Below, one piece after another: positions 27,998 through 37,614 of a stretch of DNA of 64,000 nt. The notes beneath the pieces are model-generated. The model searched no databases and was not told where the DNA came from. It saw only the letters and a program-made list of their open reading frames with translations. How positions within the stretch are numbered: position 1 is the stretch's first letter; each line of letters starts with the position of its first letter. This DNA is from Staphylococcus xylosus (lineage in GTDB: Bacteria > Bacillota > Bacilli > Staphylococcales > Staphylococcaceae). The stretch is from contig NZ_MRZO01000003.1 in NCBI RefSeq assembly GCF_002732165.1, positions 186,001 to 250,000 on the forward strand. The letters run 5' to 3'. The position numbers and the translations under genes were made by a program.

Positions 27998-28972
27998 GTG
28001 ATAAAGAAAATAGCTGCATTATCAAGTGTGACAATTGCTGCTTCATATCTATACGTAAAAGTAAGAGAAAAACGAAGTTATAAAAGTTTTTTATATGAAT
28101 TAATGTTAAAAATTACTAATGCGAAAAGTTCATTTGAAAATGTTGAAAATGCGCAAAAAAGCTTAGATGCTGTGAAAGAAGAAACAAAGGGTCTATACGA
28201 TGGTACAGCGTATCGTTTTAAACATAGAGTGCAAGCAACAACTGTCCAACAGTCTACGGTTTATACGGTCAATGGTCAAGCCGATAGACAACAACAAGTC
28301 GTATTATATATACACGGTGGTGCTTGGTTCCAAGATCCATTGAAACATCATTTTGATTATATCGATACACTTGCAAGTGAATTGAACGCTAAAATCGTCT
28401 TACCAATTTATCCCAAAGTGCCACATGCGACATATAAAGAGACATTTACATTATTAAAAGAAATATATGAAAGTATTGTGAGACAGGTAGAAGATCCACA
28501 TCAAATCATAGTGATGGGAGATTCAGCGGGTGGGCAAATCGCGTTATCATTTGCTCAGTATATTAAAATGCAATCACTACCTCAGCCAAGTAATATTATC
28601 ATGATTTCTCCTGTACTAGATGCAACATTATCTAATCCTGAGGCAGTAATTTATGAAGAAATTGATCCGATGTTAGCTAGAGAAGGAAGTAAGTTTTTCT
28701 TAGAATTATGGTCAGGAGATTTACCATTAACAGATTGGCGTATTTCCCCTATGTTTGGAGATTTAGAAGGACTTGGGCATATTACGTTAATCATTGGTAC
28801 AAAGGAAACATTATATCCAGATGCACTTAAACTTTCGAATATGTTGAATAAACAGAATATAAGTCATGATTTTTTACCAGGGTATAACTTGTTTCATATT
28901 TATCCAATATTTCCAATTCCAGAAAGAGCACAAGTAATAACAAAACTAAAGCAGATTATCAAAAAATATTAG
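27998..28972 (+). CDS. Alpha/beta hydrolase (hormone-sensitive-lipase type esterase)
   Basis: A 324-residue esterase/lipase. The oxyanion-hole motif YIHGGAWF and nucleophile GDSAGGQIAL place it in the HSL family, with a late histidine in NLFHIYP. The first 25 residues include a weakly hydrophobic stretch (AALSSVTIAASYLYV) that could anchor it to the membrane. The start is GTG with a strong AAGGAGG site. It is convergent with the M20 peptidase across a bidirectional terminator. The natural ester substrate is not known. Confidence 0.85.
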   Translation: MIKKIAALSSVTIAASYLYVKVREKRSYKSFLYELMLKITNAKSSFENVENAQKSLDAVKEETKGLYDGTAYRFKHRVQATTVQQSTVYTVNGQADRQQQVVLYIHGGAWFQDPLKHHFDYIDTLASELNAKIVLPIYPKVPHATYKETFTLLKEIYESIVRQVEDPHQIIVMGDSAGGQIALSFAQYIKMQSLPQPSNIIMISPVLDATLSNPEAVIYEEIDPMLAREGSKFFLELWSGDLPLTDWRISPMFGDLEGLGHITLIIGTKETLYPDALKLSNMLNKQNISHDFLPGYNLFHIYPIFPIPERAQVITKLKQIIKKY

Positions 28973-29031
28973 TCTCAATATGGAACATAATAGTTTAATA
29001 GTGGGATGATAAAACTTAATTAATATAATAA

Positions 29032-29086
29032 AGAAGTGAGTTAGCAGTCTAATATATAATTTAGACCAGTTAACTCACTTCTTTTT
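29032..29086. terminator. Bidirectional terminator
   Basis: AGAAGTGAGTTA pairs with TAACTCACTTCT around an inner GTCTAAA-type stem; T-run on the plus side. Confidence 0.8.
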
Positions 29087-29145
29087 AATTATTTATTAAA
29101 ATAAATCATATAGTTCTTAACATCAATTTAATAATATACTAATTT

Positions 29146-30303
29146 TTATTTTTGATTTTTTAAGTAAGTAGGGAAAAATTCTGTGTATAAATCAATGAAT
29201 TTGAAGTAGCTATCTTTCTCAACATATTCGTCTACTTGATGAGCCTGACTTACAAGGCCAGGACCGTACATGATAAATGAAAAATCTTCATCTTTATCAA
29301 CTAATAAGTCAGAAGCATCTGTAACTCCTGGCGATGCTTCGTAAGGTAAATCTGTATTTAAATATTTTAGCCCTAAATCGTGAGCTAGTGTTGCTAGTTT
29401 ATTTTTACCGGTAGTATAAACGGGCGGTCTAGACATATACGTATCAATTTCTATATCTGTTTGATCAGTTTCAACTTGTTTTAAAATTTCGTTAAAATAG
29501 GTTATGAATTGGTCATTGTCATGTTCAGGAATAGTGCGAATGTTAAACTCAGATTCAGCATGTTCTGGTATAGAGTTTACTTGATTGCCACCATTGAAAA
29601 TTGTAGCGTTCATAATTGGATTTCCTAATAAATCATTATTTTGATCAAATTTAGCGAACCCTTCATCCGCTTTATATACAAATTTAACTAGAGGTGAGAT
29701 TGCATTAAATCCTAATTGTGGCATAGAGCTGTGGGCAGCCTTTCCTCTTGAAATAACGCGAATGTCCATAGAACCTTTATGGGCATAGATGATTCTATCT
29801 TGTGAAGGCTCTGCAATAACTAGTGCCTCTACATCTTTCATGTAACCTTCTTGTTGGAAAGTTTTAGCACCTTCACCAACAATTTCTTCTCCTGCAGTGG
29901 CTAATAGCCTGATACGACCATATTCTAATAAGTTTTGGTCATGGATATCAATCATGCTTAATACTAAAGCAGCTAATCCAGATTTCATATCGGCTGATCC
30001 ACGACCATATAGTTTGCCATCTACTTCAGTCAATTTAAATGGATCATATGTCCATTTATTAATATCGCCTTCAGATACGACATCCATATGACCAGAAACA
30101 CCTAAAACAGGTCCTTCAGTTCCAATCTCAGCAACTAAGTTAGCTCTCGTATCATTGATTTTAATTATTTTTGATTCGATACCGTGTTGTGATAATAAAT
30201 CTTTTAAGTACTCACAAACTTGGAGTTCATGGTTATTTACGGATTTAATTGTCACTAAATCCTCCAAAATTTGAACCTTTTCACTATCTGTAAATTTACT
30301 CAT
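29146..30303 (-). CDS. M20/ArgE-DapE family metallopeptidase
   Basis: A 385-residue zinc peptidase of the ArgE/DapE/ACY1/CPG2 family. Metal-ligand motifs are GVSGHMDVV, GRGSADMKSG and TAGEEIVGEG. Staphylococcal members are often labelled succinyl-diaminopimelate desuccinylase, although lysine synthesis usually uses the acetylase branch, so an N-acyl-amino-acid or dipeptide hydrolase role is equally likely. A strong paralogue lies at 50508-51677. The ATG has an AAAGGGG site upstream. It is convergent with the esterase. Confidence 0.85.
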   Translation of the reverse strand: MSKFTDSEKVQILEDLVTIKSVNNHELQVCEYLKDLLSQHGIESKIIKINDTRANLVAEIGTEGPVLGVSGHMDVVSEGDINKWTYDPFKLTEVDGKLYGRGSADMKSGLAALVLSMIDIHDQNLLEYGRIRLLATAGEEIVGEGAKTFQQEGYMKDVEALVIAEPSQDRIIYAHKGSMDIRVISRGKAAHSSMPQLGFNAISPLVKFVYKADEGFAKFDQNNDLLGNPIMNATIFNGGNQVNSIPEHAESEFNIRTIPEHDNDQFITYFNEILKQVETDQTDIEIDTYMSRPPVYTTGKNKLATLAHDLGLKYLNTDLPYEASPGVTDASDLLVDKDEDFSFIMYGPGLVSQAHQVDEYVEKDSYFKFIDLYTEFFPTYLKNQK

Positions 30304-30461
30304 AATTAAAAACCCCTTTTCAATAAATATAAAATTCAGACAATTTAAGTATAGCTAATAAAATTGAAGAATTGTAACTAAAAGGGTTGAATTTAACGTA
30401 AAGAAAATTTGGGTAGCAATGCTTTGTAACATAAATAATAAAGTGGTAGAGCTTATTAAAT

Positions 30462-30487
30462 ATAAAAAATCATACATGATTTTTTAT
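30462..30487 (-). terminator. Hairpin at end of small membrane protein gene
   Basis: AAAAAATCAT pairs with ATGATTTTTT around a 2-base loop. It overlaps the stop codon of the minus-strand gene and supplies its own U-run. Confidence 0.6.
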
Positions 30488-30801
30488 CAACTTTGTTCTA
30501 AAGTCCATGTATGATGCTGATTATCTTTCATTGAAGATACATTATTTAATTTGTAATCATTACTAGATTGTGAATCTTGAGGTATATCACTAGATTCAGT
30601 AGTTTTTAACTTAGAAGATTGGGAACTGTTGTTGATATAGTCTACGTTTTCAATATTTTTAGTGTTATCAGAATCTAATACGGCGCCTCTCATATCATTA
30701 CCTTGAAAACTTCCTACTAAAAGCATAACCAGATAAGCGCAGCAAATAATTGCTACCACAGCAAGATATATTGAAACCACCAATTTGACTGATTTACTCA
30801 T
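30487..30801 (-). CDS. Small membrane-anchored or secreted hypothetical protein
   Basis: A 104-residue protein that I do not recognise. It has a short basic N-terminus, one hydrophobic helix (residues 8-31, IYLAVVAIICCAYLVMLLVG) and a polar, Ser/Asn/Asp-rich tail with no cysteines beyond the helix. The order suggests a type II membrane anchor with an extracellular tail rather than a cleaved signal peptide. The ATG has an AGGAGGT site. It is divergent from the capsule operon across 419 bases. Function unknown. Confidence 0.72.
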   Translation of the reverse strand: MSKSVKLVVSIYLAVVAIICCAYLVMLLVGSFQGNDMRGAVLDSDNTKNIENVDYINNSSQSSKLKTTESSDIPQDSQSSNDYKLNNVSSMKDNQHHTWTLEQS

Positions 30802-31220
30802 AAACTACCTCCTAAAATTTGTATCAGCTGTCCCTTACACATATAAGATAACATTTGAATTTTAAGGCTATGTAAAAATGAGGTAAATAATATATTTATT
30901 TGTTTTCATTATAAATACTTAGAAAAAATAAAAAATATTAAAAATCTTCTTATAAGAATAAAACGTATACAAAAATAAAGAAAAAGCTTTTGTATAAGGA
31001 TTTGTAAGTGGAATTAATTTGTTTTCGGATTAATTGTAAACTTCAATTTACAAATTATTAATAGATAATTCAAACTATTTAAACTAAATCAATAACTGCA
31101 TGATAGCATGTCATTATCAAAAGGTTGCAGTAGAGTAGACATGTCATTTAGTAATTATTGATATTCTACGCTATTTTGAATACATACAATTAAATAGGTT
31201 GTTGAAAAGAGGGATAAAAT
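30802..31220. promoter_or_regulatory. Divergent regulatory region upstream of capB
   Basis: This 419-base AT-rich spacer separates capB from the divergent small membrane protein gene. A direct repeat CATGTCATT occurs at 31107-31115 and 31140-31148, 33 bases apart. Behind it TTGATA (31158-31163) and TACATA (31181-31186) are 17 bases apart and may be the capB promoter. No riboswitch-like structure was recognised. Confidence 0.4.
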
Positions 31221-32378
31221 TTGCTACTAATCATAATTTGTATCGGGGTTATTCTTTGGTTAGGTATTGTTGAAAAGAAAAGACATTCTAACAGATTAGA
31301 AAAGATTCCTATACGCATCAATATAAATGGTATTAGAGGTAAATCTACTATAACTAGATTGATTTACAGTACTTTACGTGAGGATAACTATCGCGTTATT
31401 GGTAAAACAACAGGTACAGATGCGCGTATGATGTATTGGTTTACACCTAGAGAATACCCAGTTTATAGAAAACCACAAGGAGCTAATATAGGAGAACAAC
31501 GGGATATTATCAGGAAAGTTGTGAAACAAAAAGCCAATGCTTTAGTTAATGAATGTATGGCTGTAAATCCCGATTATCAAATAACGTTCCAAAAAGATCT
31601 TGTTAAAGCCAATATAGGCGTCATCGTTAACGTAATGGAAGATCATATGGATGTTCTTGGACCGACGTTAAATGAAGTGGCGGAAGCTTTTACAGCAACC
31701 ATACCTTATAAAGGACATCTTGTTGTAATGAAAGATGACTATACAGACTTTTTTGCTAAAGTAGCAAAAAAGCGTAAGACGAAGCTTATCGTTGTAGATA
31801 AGGAAGAAGTGCCAGAATCGTATTTAAGGAAATTTGGCTACATTGTGTTCCCTGATAATGTAGCTATTGCAATGGGTGTTGCAGAAGCACTTGGTACTGA
31901 TAGAGAAATAGCATTAAAAGGTATGCTGAACGCACCGCCAGATGTTGGAGCCGTTGAGGTTAAATACTTTGATGCTAATCAGTCAACTAATGTTTATGTC
32001 AATGCGTTCGCTGCTAATGAACCGAAATCGACTAAGGCAATATTAAATAAGGTGGAAAGTTATAACTATCCATATAAGAAAATTGTTATCATCTTGAATT
32101 GCCGTTCTGATAGGGTCGATAGAACAAGGCAGTTTGCTGAGGACTTTATTACTGAAGTTGATTTTGACACATTGATTTGTACTGGTAAGAGTACGCAAAT
32201 GGTTACTGAAGTAATGAAAGGCCAACCGGATAAAAAGTATTTGAATTTTGAAGGTAAAGATATAAAAGAAATAGAGCAAGCGTTATACCAAGAGTCTCAA
32301 AATGCATTGATATTTTGTGTAGGTAATATCCATGGACCAGGTAAACAAATAGCGCAGTATATAGAAGGGATCAAATAA
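31221..32378 (+). CDS. capB: Poly-gamma-glutamate synthase CapB/PgsB
   Basis: A 385-residue ATP-dependent ligase of the Mur-ligase-like fold that joins glutamate through the gamma-carboxyl to make poly-gamma-glutamate at the membrane. Residues 1-15 form a membrane segment, the P-loop is NGIRGKSTITRL and VMEDHMDVLG is characteristic. The start is TTG with an AGAGGGA site. It is the first gene of the capsule operon and is followed by capC after one base. In S. epidermidis this polymer protects against antimicrobial peptides and salt. Confidence 0.95.
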   Translation: MLLIIICIGVILWLGIVEKKRHSNRLEKIPIRININGIRGKSTITRLIYSTLREDNYRVIGKTTGTDARMMYWFTPREYPVYRKPQGANIGEQRDIIRKVVKQKANALVNECMAVNPDYQITFQKDLVKANIGVIVNVMEDHMDVLGPTLNEVAEAFTATIPYKGHLVVMKDDYTDFFAKVAKKRKTKLIVVDKEEVPESYLRKFGYIVFPDNVAIAMGVAEALGTDREIALKGMLNAPPDVGAVEVKYFDANQSTNVYVNAFAANEPKSTKAILNKVESYNYPYKKIVIILNCRSDRVDRTRQFAEDFITEVDFDTLICTGKSTQMVTEVMKGQPDKKYLNFEGKDIKEIEQALYQESQNALIFCVGNIHGPGKQIAQYIEGIK

Positions 32379-32379
32379 T

Positions 32380-32832
32380 ATGATAGGTTCAGAATTATAT
32401 TTTTCATTATTTGTGGGCATTGTATTAAGTTTAATCTTCGCTGAAAAATTTGGTATTAGTCCAGCTGGATTAGTAGTACCTGGATATTTAGCTTTAATTT
32501 TTGATCAACCCATTATGCTATTATCTGTACTGATCATTAGCTGTATTACATACTTTATCGTAAATCATGGTATAAGCCGTATTGTTATACTATATGGCCG
32601 AAGAAAGTTTGCAGCCATGATATTGACTGGAATGGTTTTAAAATTTGTTTTTGACTTGATATATCCAATCACACCATTTGAGATGGTTGAAATGTCAGGC
32701 ATAGGTGTGGTTATACCAGGCATTATAGCAAATACGATTCAAAAGCAAGGTGTCATTATTACTTTATCAACTTGTATGCTTTTAACATGTATCACTTATG
32801 TCATTTTATTCTTTTATAGCTTTATCAACTAG
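32380..32832 (+). CDS. capC: Poly-gamma-glutamate biosynthesis protein CapC/PgsC
   Basis: A 150-residue integral membrane protein with about five helices. It forms the synthase complex with CapB in the cytoplasmic membrane. GISPAGLVVPGYLAL and the ISRIVILYGRRKF loop are family marks. It starts one base after the capB stop, so translation is tightly coupled. Length is typical of the family. Confidence 0.95.
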   Translation: MIGSELYFSLFVGIVLSLIFAEKFGISPAGLVVPGYLALIFDQPIMLLSVLIISCITYFIVNHGISRIVILYGRRKFAAMILTGMVLKFVFDLIYPITPFEMVEMSGIGVVIPGIIANTIQKQGVIITLSTCMLLTCITYVILFFYSFIN

Positions 32833-32846
32833 TAAGGAGCATATAT

Positions 32847-33917
32847 ATGAAGAATTCAAAAAGATTTTCAATAGAAGAACGCATACTCAAGTGGACTAAA
32901 CGACATAAGAAAAGAAATACAATTTACACTAGCGTTATTTTAATTATCGCTATTGTACTTTTAGTATTTGTCATGACATCACAAAAAATTGAACCCGTTA
33001 AAGCTATGAATAAAGGTCAAGGTGATATAAGAATGACATATTTAGGAAATGTCGAATTAAATAACCACATTAGGAAGAATAATATTAGCGAAACTTTTAG
33101 TGCTATTAAGCCAATTTTAAAAGGGAGTGATTATTCTACGGCAAGTTTACAAGTATCGAAATTCTCAGATGATAGAAAAACAAATATCAATAAAAACTTA
33201 GAAAATGTAATGTTTTTAAGAGATTTGAATATAAAAAGCTTAAATCTTATCAACCAAGTTACAGACAATATAACTGCGAGAGATTTAATGAAATCAGTAG
33301 AAGCACAGTCAGGATATAACTATTTAACCGGAAATGGCTCCAATGCTATCAACAGTAAAACAGTACAACAAACGGTTAAAAATAAAAAAATAGCTAATGT
33401 ATCTTTTACCGATGTTGAGTCAGACTATACAGATACATTAAAAAATACGACATCAGTGAGTTTAGAGCCAAACATTTATATCCCTTTAATCAAAAAACTA
33501 AAAGAAAACAATGATTATGTAGTTGTCAACGTTGATTGGGGCATTACAGATGAACGATCAGTGACAACTAGGCAAAGAGAATACGCGCATTCGTTAGCTG
33601 ATGCCGGTGCTGATGTGATAATTGGTCATAACTCGGTAGTACAAGAAATTGAAAAATACAAAGATACCAGTATCTTTTACAGTTTAGGCAATGTAACATC
33701 AGAAGATTTTTTATCTAAAAATAAACAAGGTTTAGCAGTACAACAAAATTGGAACGGTGATCAGTCTCAGTTTACGGTGACACCAATTAAGTCACAAGGT
33801 GGACAAATCACTAAATCTAACCCCAATAAAGTAGAAGAAATCAAGTTACTTAATAATATCGAAGGTAAAGACATTAATTTCAAAAAAGAGAATGGAGGTT
33901 ACGTTTATGAACATTAA
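32847..33917 (+). CDS. capA: Poly-gamma-glutamate synthesis/export protein CapA/PgsA
   Basis: A 356-residue protein with an N-terminal membrane anchor (about residues 25-43) and an extracellular metallophosphatase-like domain of the PGA_cap family. Visible motifs include VNVDWGITDE and DAGADVIIGHNSVVQ, which resemble the metal-site strands. It is needed for polymer transport and for the stability of the synthase. The start has an AAGGAG site, and the end overlaps capE by 11 bases. Confidence 0.94.
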   Translation: MKNSKRFSIEERILKWTKRHKKRNTIYTSVILIIAIVLLVFVMTSQKIEPVKAMNKGQGDIRMTYLGNVELNNHIRKNNISETFSAIKPILKGSDYSTASLQVSKFSDDRKTNINKNLENVMFLRDLNIKSLNLINQVTDNITARDLMKSVEAQSGYNYLTGNGSNAINSKTVQQTVKNKKIANVSFTDVESDYTDTLKNTTSVSLEPNIYIPLIKKLKENNDYVVVNVDWGITDERSVTTRQREYAHSLADAGADVIIGHNSVVQEIEKYKDTSIFYSLGNVTSEDFLSKNKQGLAVQQNWNGDQSQFTVTPIKSQGGQITKSNPNKVEEIKLLNNIEGKDINFKKENGGYVYEH

Positions 33918-34065
33918 AGAACATTGGGTAAGTATAACAGTTATTTCAGTTGTATTAGTTGTTTTTCTATTAATCGTTTTCGCGAGAGCGAACGAAGGAT
34001 TAGATCAATATGAACTAAATGAATTGAAAACTTCTCATCACCAATATCTGTCTAAAGGAGCTTAA
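33907..34065 (+). CDS. capE: Small poly-gamma-glutamate operon protein CapE/PgsE
   Basis: A 52-residue protein of the PgsE/CapE type. A short N-terminus NIKEHW is followed by one hydrophobic helix (residues 8-26) and a polar tail DQYELNELKTSHHQYLSKGA. It starts at ATG 33907 with a GGAGG site, overlapping the end of capA, and stops two bases before capD. In Bacillus the corresponding peptide is required for efficient polymer synthesis. Identity rests on size, topology and position; the sequence itself is poorly conserved. Confidence 0.85.
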   Translation: MNIKEHWVSITVISVVLVVFLLIVFARANEGLDQYELNELKTSHHQYLSKGA

Positions 34066-34067
34066 GT

Positions 34068-35660
34068 ATGAGTATTTACAATAAAAAAACGCTCATCGTA
34101 ATATTACTCCTTACAATTATCATATCTTTTAGCTTTTTTATGATAACTAAAAAAGATAATTATAATAAAGATGAATTATATGAGAATAAAATAGCAGATC
34201 ATGACCAAGATCTTTCAGATAAAAATTACGGTGTTGCTTCAAACAATCCAATCGCAACGCGCGTTGGGGAAAAAATATTGCAAGACGGCGGTAACGCGAT
34301 AGATGCATCTGTAGGTGTTTCTTATGCACTTGCAATAACAGAGCCTCATTCATCTGGTTTAGGTGGTGGCGGTGCAATGTTAGCTTATGATGGCCAACAA
34401 AATGTTGCACCAAAACAATGGCAATACAAAGATATATCATCTTTTAATTTTAAACAAAAAGACGAGATAGGTACACCTGGCTTTGTACGTGGTTTACATG
34501 ATGCACATAACGAAGGGGGCAAAATGGACGAAAAGAAAATACTAGACTATGTTATACCTTTAGCTGAGGATGGTTTTGAAGTGGATTCAGAGTTGGAACG
34601 TAGTTTAAAACTTTATGGTTCAGATATTGACCGAGATTCCCCATTTTTTGATAGTGGTCAGACGAAAAGAGAAGGTGACGTAGTAAAACAACCCGCTTTA
34701 GCTAACACGATTAAGGGCATTAGAGACCATGGGCCGGAATACTTTTATGAGAAAGTAGGTAAAAGTGTCTCTAAGCAAATAGATGAAGAAGTTAATGAAA
34801 AAGATTTTACAAGTTACAAAACAGAGAAAAAAGAACCGGTAAGTACAGATTACTTAAATAATAAAGTGTATTCTGCATCTAATCCATTAGGTGGCACGCT
34901 AATGCTTCAAGGTTTAGAGATCGATGAAGCAACTGGAAATGATACAACACCAGATAACCGATTAGATTATATTACAGGTATGTTAAAATCCAGGGCATTG
35001 ATGTATAGAAATAGAGATATCATTAATGGTCAAGATGAAGACTACGATGAATATTTATCTCAAGATTATATATTAGGAAAATTAAATGAGGTTAATTTTA
35101 ATAGTAATTTCAATACAAATAATGTGGACAATACAAGTACTACACATTTTGTAGTTATAGACAAAGACGGTAAGTTAACAAGTACTACCAATACGTTAGC
35201 AAGTTTCTTTGGTTCTGGTAAATACATGAAAGAGGGATTCTATATGAATAACTCATTAAACAACTTTTCATCAAATCCGGCAAGTCCGAACTACGGTGGA
35301 AAGCATAAAGAGCCAAGGTCGTTTACAGCACCAAGTATTGTTGTAGGACCTGATTATTACATGGGTATAGGGACACCAGGTGGTAACAAGATACCGACTA
35401 CATTGAATGAAGTGTTGGTAGATTATTTAAGAGGTGATGGTACCCTACAAGAATCGATAGATAAACCGCGTTTTTATAACGATGGTGGACAAATTTTTTA
35501 TGAAAATGCTACAAGTAAACAAGATATAGACATATTCAAAAGTTTAGGTTTTCAAATTGAAGAAAAACGTAACGACCCTAACTTTGGTAGTGTCCAAGCC
35601 GCACTTTACAATAAGAATAATAAAACTGTTGAAATTGGACACGATGTCGGTAACAGATAG
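34068..35660 (+). CDS. capD: Gamma-glutamyltranspeptidase CapD (capsule anchoring/depolymerase)
   Basis: A 530-residue gamma-glutamyltransferase family enzyme with an N-terminal membrane or signal segment (residues 8-26). It matures by self-cleavage before the threonine of TSTTHFVVID (about Thr358), which becomes the nucleophile. CapD attaches poly-gamma-glutamate to the wall or releases fragments from it. GLGGGGAMLAYD and GIGTPGGNKIPTT are family motifs. The ATG follows capE by two bases. Last gene of the operon, followed by a strong terminator. Confidence 0.94.
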   Translation: MSIYNKKTLIVILLLTIIISFSFFMITKKDNYNKDELYENKIADHDQDLSDKNYGVASNNPIATRVGEKILQDGGNAIDASVGVSYALAITEPHSSGLGGGGAMLAYDGQQNVAPKQWQYKDISSFNFKQKDEIGTPGFVRGLHDAHNEGGKMDEKKILDYVIPLAEDGFEVDSELERSLKLYGSDIDRDSPFFDSGQTKREGDVVKQPALANTIKGIRDHGPEYFYEKVGKSVSKQIDEEVNEKDFTSYKTEKKEPVSTDYLNNKVYSASNPLGGTLMLQGLEIDEATGNDTTPDNRLDYITGMLKSRALMYRNRDIINGQDEDYDEYLSQDYILGKLNEVNFNSNFNTNNVDNTSTTHFVVIDKDGKLTSTTNTLASFFGSGKYMKEGFYMNNSLNNFSSNPASPNYGGKHKEPRSFTAPSIVVGPDYYMGIGTPGGNKIPTTLNEVLVDYLRGDGTLQESIDKPRFYNDGGQIFYENATSKQDIDIFKSLGFQIEEKRNDPNFGSVQAALYNKNNKTVEIGHDVGNR

Positions 35661-35708
35661 TAAATAAAGGGGTAAGGTAGAAATCTAATATAGCATCAAT
35701 AACAAAAG

Positions 35709-35750
35709 AAAACGGATAGATATCAGTTTGAGATATCTACCCGTTTTTTT
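35709..35750 (+). terminator. Terminator of the capsule operon
   Basis: AAAACGGATAGATATC pairs with GATATCTACCCGTTTT (one mismatch), then a T-run. Confidence 0.88.
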
Positions 35751-35773
35751 ACAAAATATTTAAGTGAGTTGTA

Positions 35774-37111
35774 TTACCAACCTTGACCTGCTATATCGTA
35801 GTTTTCTAATTGACCTGTTTCAAAGTCTTGAATTGCAGCCTCTAACACGTTTAAAGCAGTGTTTAACTGGTCATAAGTTATGACTAATGGTGGTTGGAAA
35901 CGCAGTACATTACCAGCAACAGCAATGATAACGACACCATTATCAAAACAGCGATTACAAATCTTTAAAGCAGCTTCAGGATCTCGCACTTTTTTGACTT
36001 TATCTGACACAATATCGATACCGATAGAGAGCCCTTTACCTCTGACATTTCCGACAGAGTTATATTTTTCAGGCCATTGATCTAGACGTTCACGAACGTA
36101 ATGTCCTTTATCAGTGCTAGCTTGTAAGAGCTCTTGATCTTCAATCATAGAAATTGTAGCTAATGCAGCTTCACAACTTACTGGATTGGCACCAGTAGTA
36201 AATAAGTGAGCAGGAGCATCTAAATAGTTCATAATTTCTGAACGCCCAACAATGGCGGACATTGGCAGACCACCTGCTAGTGATTTACCAAATGTAATAA
36301 GATCAGGTTCAATATTATAATGCGATATGGAACTCCAACAACCTGTTCGTCCTAGCCCTTGCTGGATATCGTCCACAGCCAACAATATACCGTGTGTTCG
36401 GCATAAGTCTTGTAAGGCTTCAAAGTAACCATCTACGGGTTCAAGTAAGCCACCGTCGCCTTGGATGGTTTCAATCATGATACAAGCTACTTCATCGGCT
36501 GGTACGTACTTTTCGAACATTTCTTTAAGAGGAGCAAGATATTCTTCAACCGTATTTGGATTTTGCTGCTCAAACATACCTCGATAATTATCTGGAAAAG
36601 GAATGTGATAGAAACCTGGTAGCATTGGGCCATAATGTTTACGCATATTTAAGCTAATGGCAGACATAGAAAGTGATCCGTATGTAGAACCATGATAAGC
36701 ATTAATAAAACTAATAATATAAGGTCTTCCTGTATAAGCGCGAGCTAGTTTGACGATACCGTCATTTGCATCTGAGCCCGAAAGTCCAAACAGTGCACGC
36801 TTCTCATATGAACCTGGTGCAATTTCACATATCTTTTTCGCTAATTTGACTAAAGGTTCATGATACATGTATGCAGGCGTGTAATGTATGAATTGATCAA
36901 CTTGTGCTTTGATAGCATCGGTAACCTGTTTAGGTGCATGACCAACATTTTGAGAACTTGCACTTGATAGCAGGTCGATATAGGTTTTACCTTCAACGTC
37001 TACTAGCGTTGCACCATAGCCATGTGAGATAGCTAATGGGTAATATTTAATTCTTCCTGGCTTGGCAAAGTATTTACTATCTTCATTAATAAGTTGTTCT
37101 GATTTGTTCAT
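35774..37111 (-). CDS. Class III aminotransferase (4-aminobutyrate aminotransferase-like)
   Basis: A 445-residue PLP-dependent class III (omega-amino acid) aminotransferase. The Schiff-base lysine is in LITFGKSLAGGLPMSA, the aspartate contacting PLP is in AVDDIQQGLGRTG and GSDANDGIVKLARAY binds the cofactor phosphate. Candidates are 4-aminobutyrate, putrescine or branched-chain epimerase-type activity; sequence alone cannot decide. The frame opens at 37129, but ATG 37111 with GGGAGGCG before it is preferred. Upstream is an unusual repeat pair that may bind a regulator. Confidence 0.83.
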   Translation of the reverse strand: MNKSEQLINEDSKYFAKPGRIKYYPLAISHGYGATLVDVEGKTYIDLLSSASSQNVGHAPKQVTDAIKAQVDQFIHYTPAYMYHEPLVKLAKKICEIAPGSYEKRALFGLSGSDANDGIVKLARAYTGRPYIISFINAYHGSTYGSLSMSAISLNMRKHYGPMLPGFYHIPFPDNYRGMFEQQNPNTVEEYLAPLKEMFEKYVPADEVACIMIETIQGDGGLLEPVDGYFEALQDLCRTHGILLAVDDIQQGLGRTGCWSSISHYNIEPDLITFGKSLAGGLPMSAIVGRSEIMNYLDAPAHLFTTGANPVSCEAALATISMIEDQELLQASTDKGHYVRERLDQWPEKYNSVGNVRGKGLSIGIDIVSDKVKKVRDPEAALKICNRCFDNGVVIIAVAGNVLRFQPPLVITYDQLNTALNVLEAAIQDFETGQLENYDIAGQGW

Positions 37112-37138
37112 AATTGATGCGCCTCCCATAATTTAGCG

Positions 37139-37201
37139 TAGGATGTATCGACATGTATAAAGTTATTGTGAGCTATGTATCGTCAGCTTACATACATCCT
37201 A
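37139..37201 (-). promoter_or_regulatory. Inverted and direct repeats upstream of the aminotransferase
   Basis: TAGGATGTAT (37139-37148) and ATACATCCTA (37192-37201) form a perfect 10-bp inverted repeat. The motif ATGTATCG also occurs as a direct repeat at 37143-37150 and 37175-37182, 32 bases apart. It could be an operator or a leader hairpin of the aminotransferase mRNA. Confidence 0.45.
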
Positions 37202-37614
37202 AAAAATAGTAAAAGTAGTCTTTATACTCATGGTGAAAAAGTCACGTTAATAATAGCTAATAAGTCGAATATACTAAGAAAATTTAGAATTGTAAATATA
37301 TTCTGAAAAATTAAGGTTGAATAACGCTTTTTTAGTGTAAATTAACTATTATATTAAGTGAATGTGCTCTATTTTAATTGATTTTAAGTTGAATATAATA
37401 ATAATATATATCGGACGAGGTAATATGATGCTATTAAAAATATAAAAACAGTTATAAGTAGAAATGAATGATGAAAATTGGTATATTGTGCTTAAGAAAT
37501 AATGTTTCTCTCTATAACATAAAAATACGAATCTTTAAAATATTTATCGAATGGCGGAAAGTTAAAATTAAAAAATAAATTATAAAATTCAAAGGTATGT
37601 AGGAGGAAAAATAT
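37202..37614. other. AT-rich spacer upstream of tarI
   Basis: About 410 bases between the divergent aminotransferase and tarI genes. It should hold the tarI promoter, but several overlapping TATAAT-like boxes near 37394-37410 lack a well-spaced -35. I see no gene, riboswitch or strong hairpin. Confidence 0.35.
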
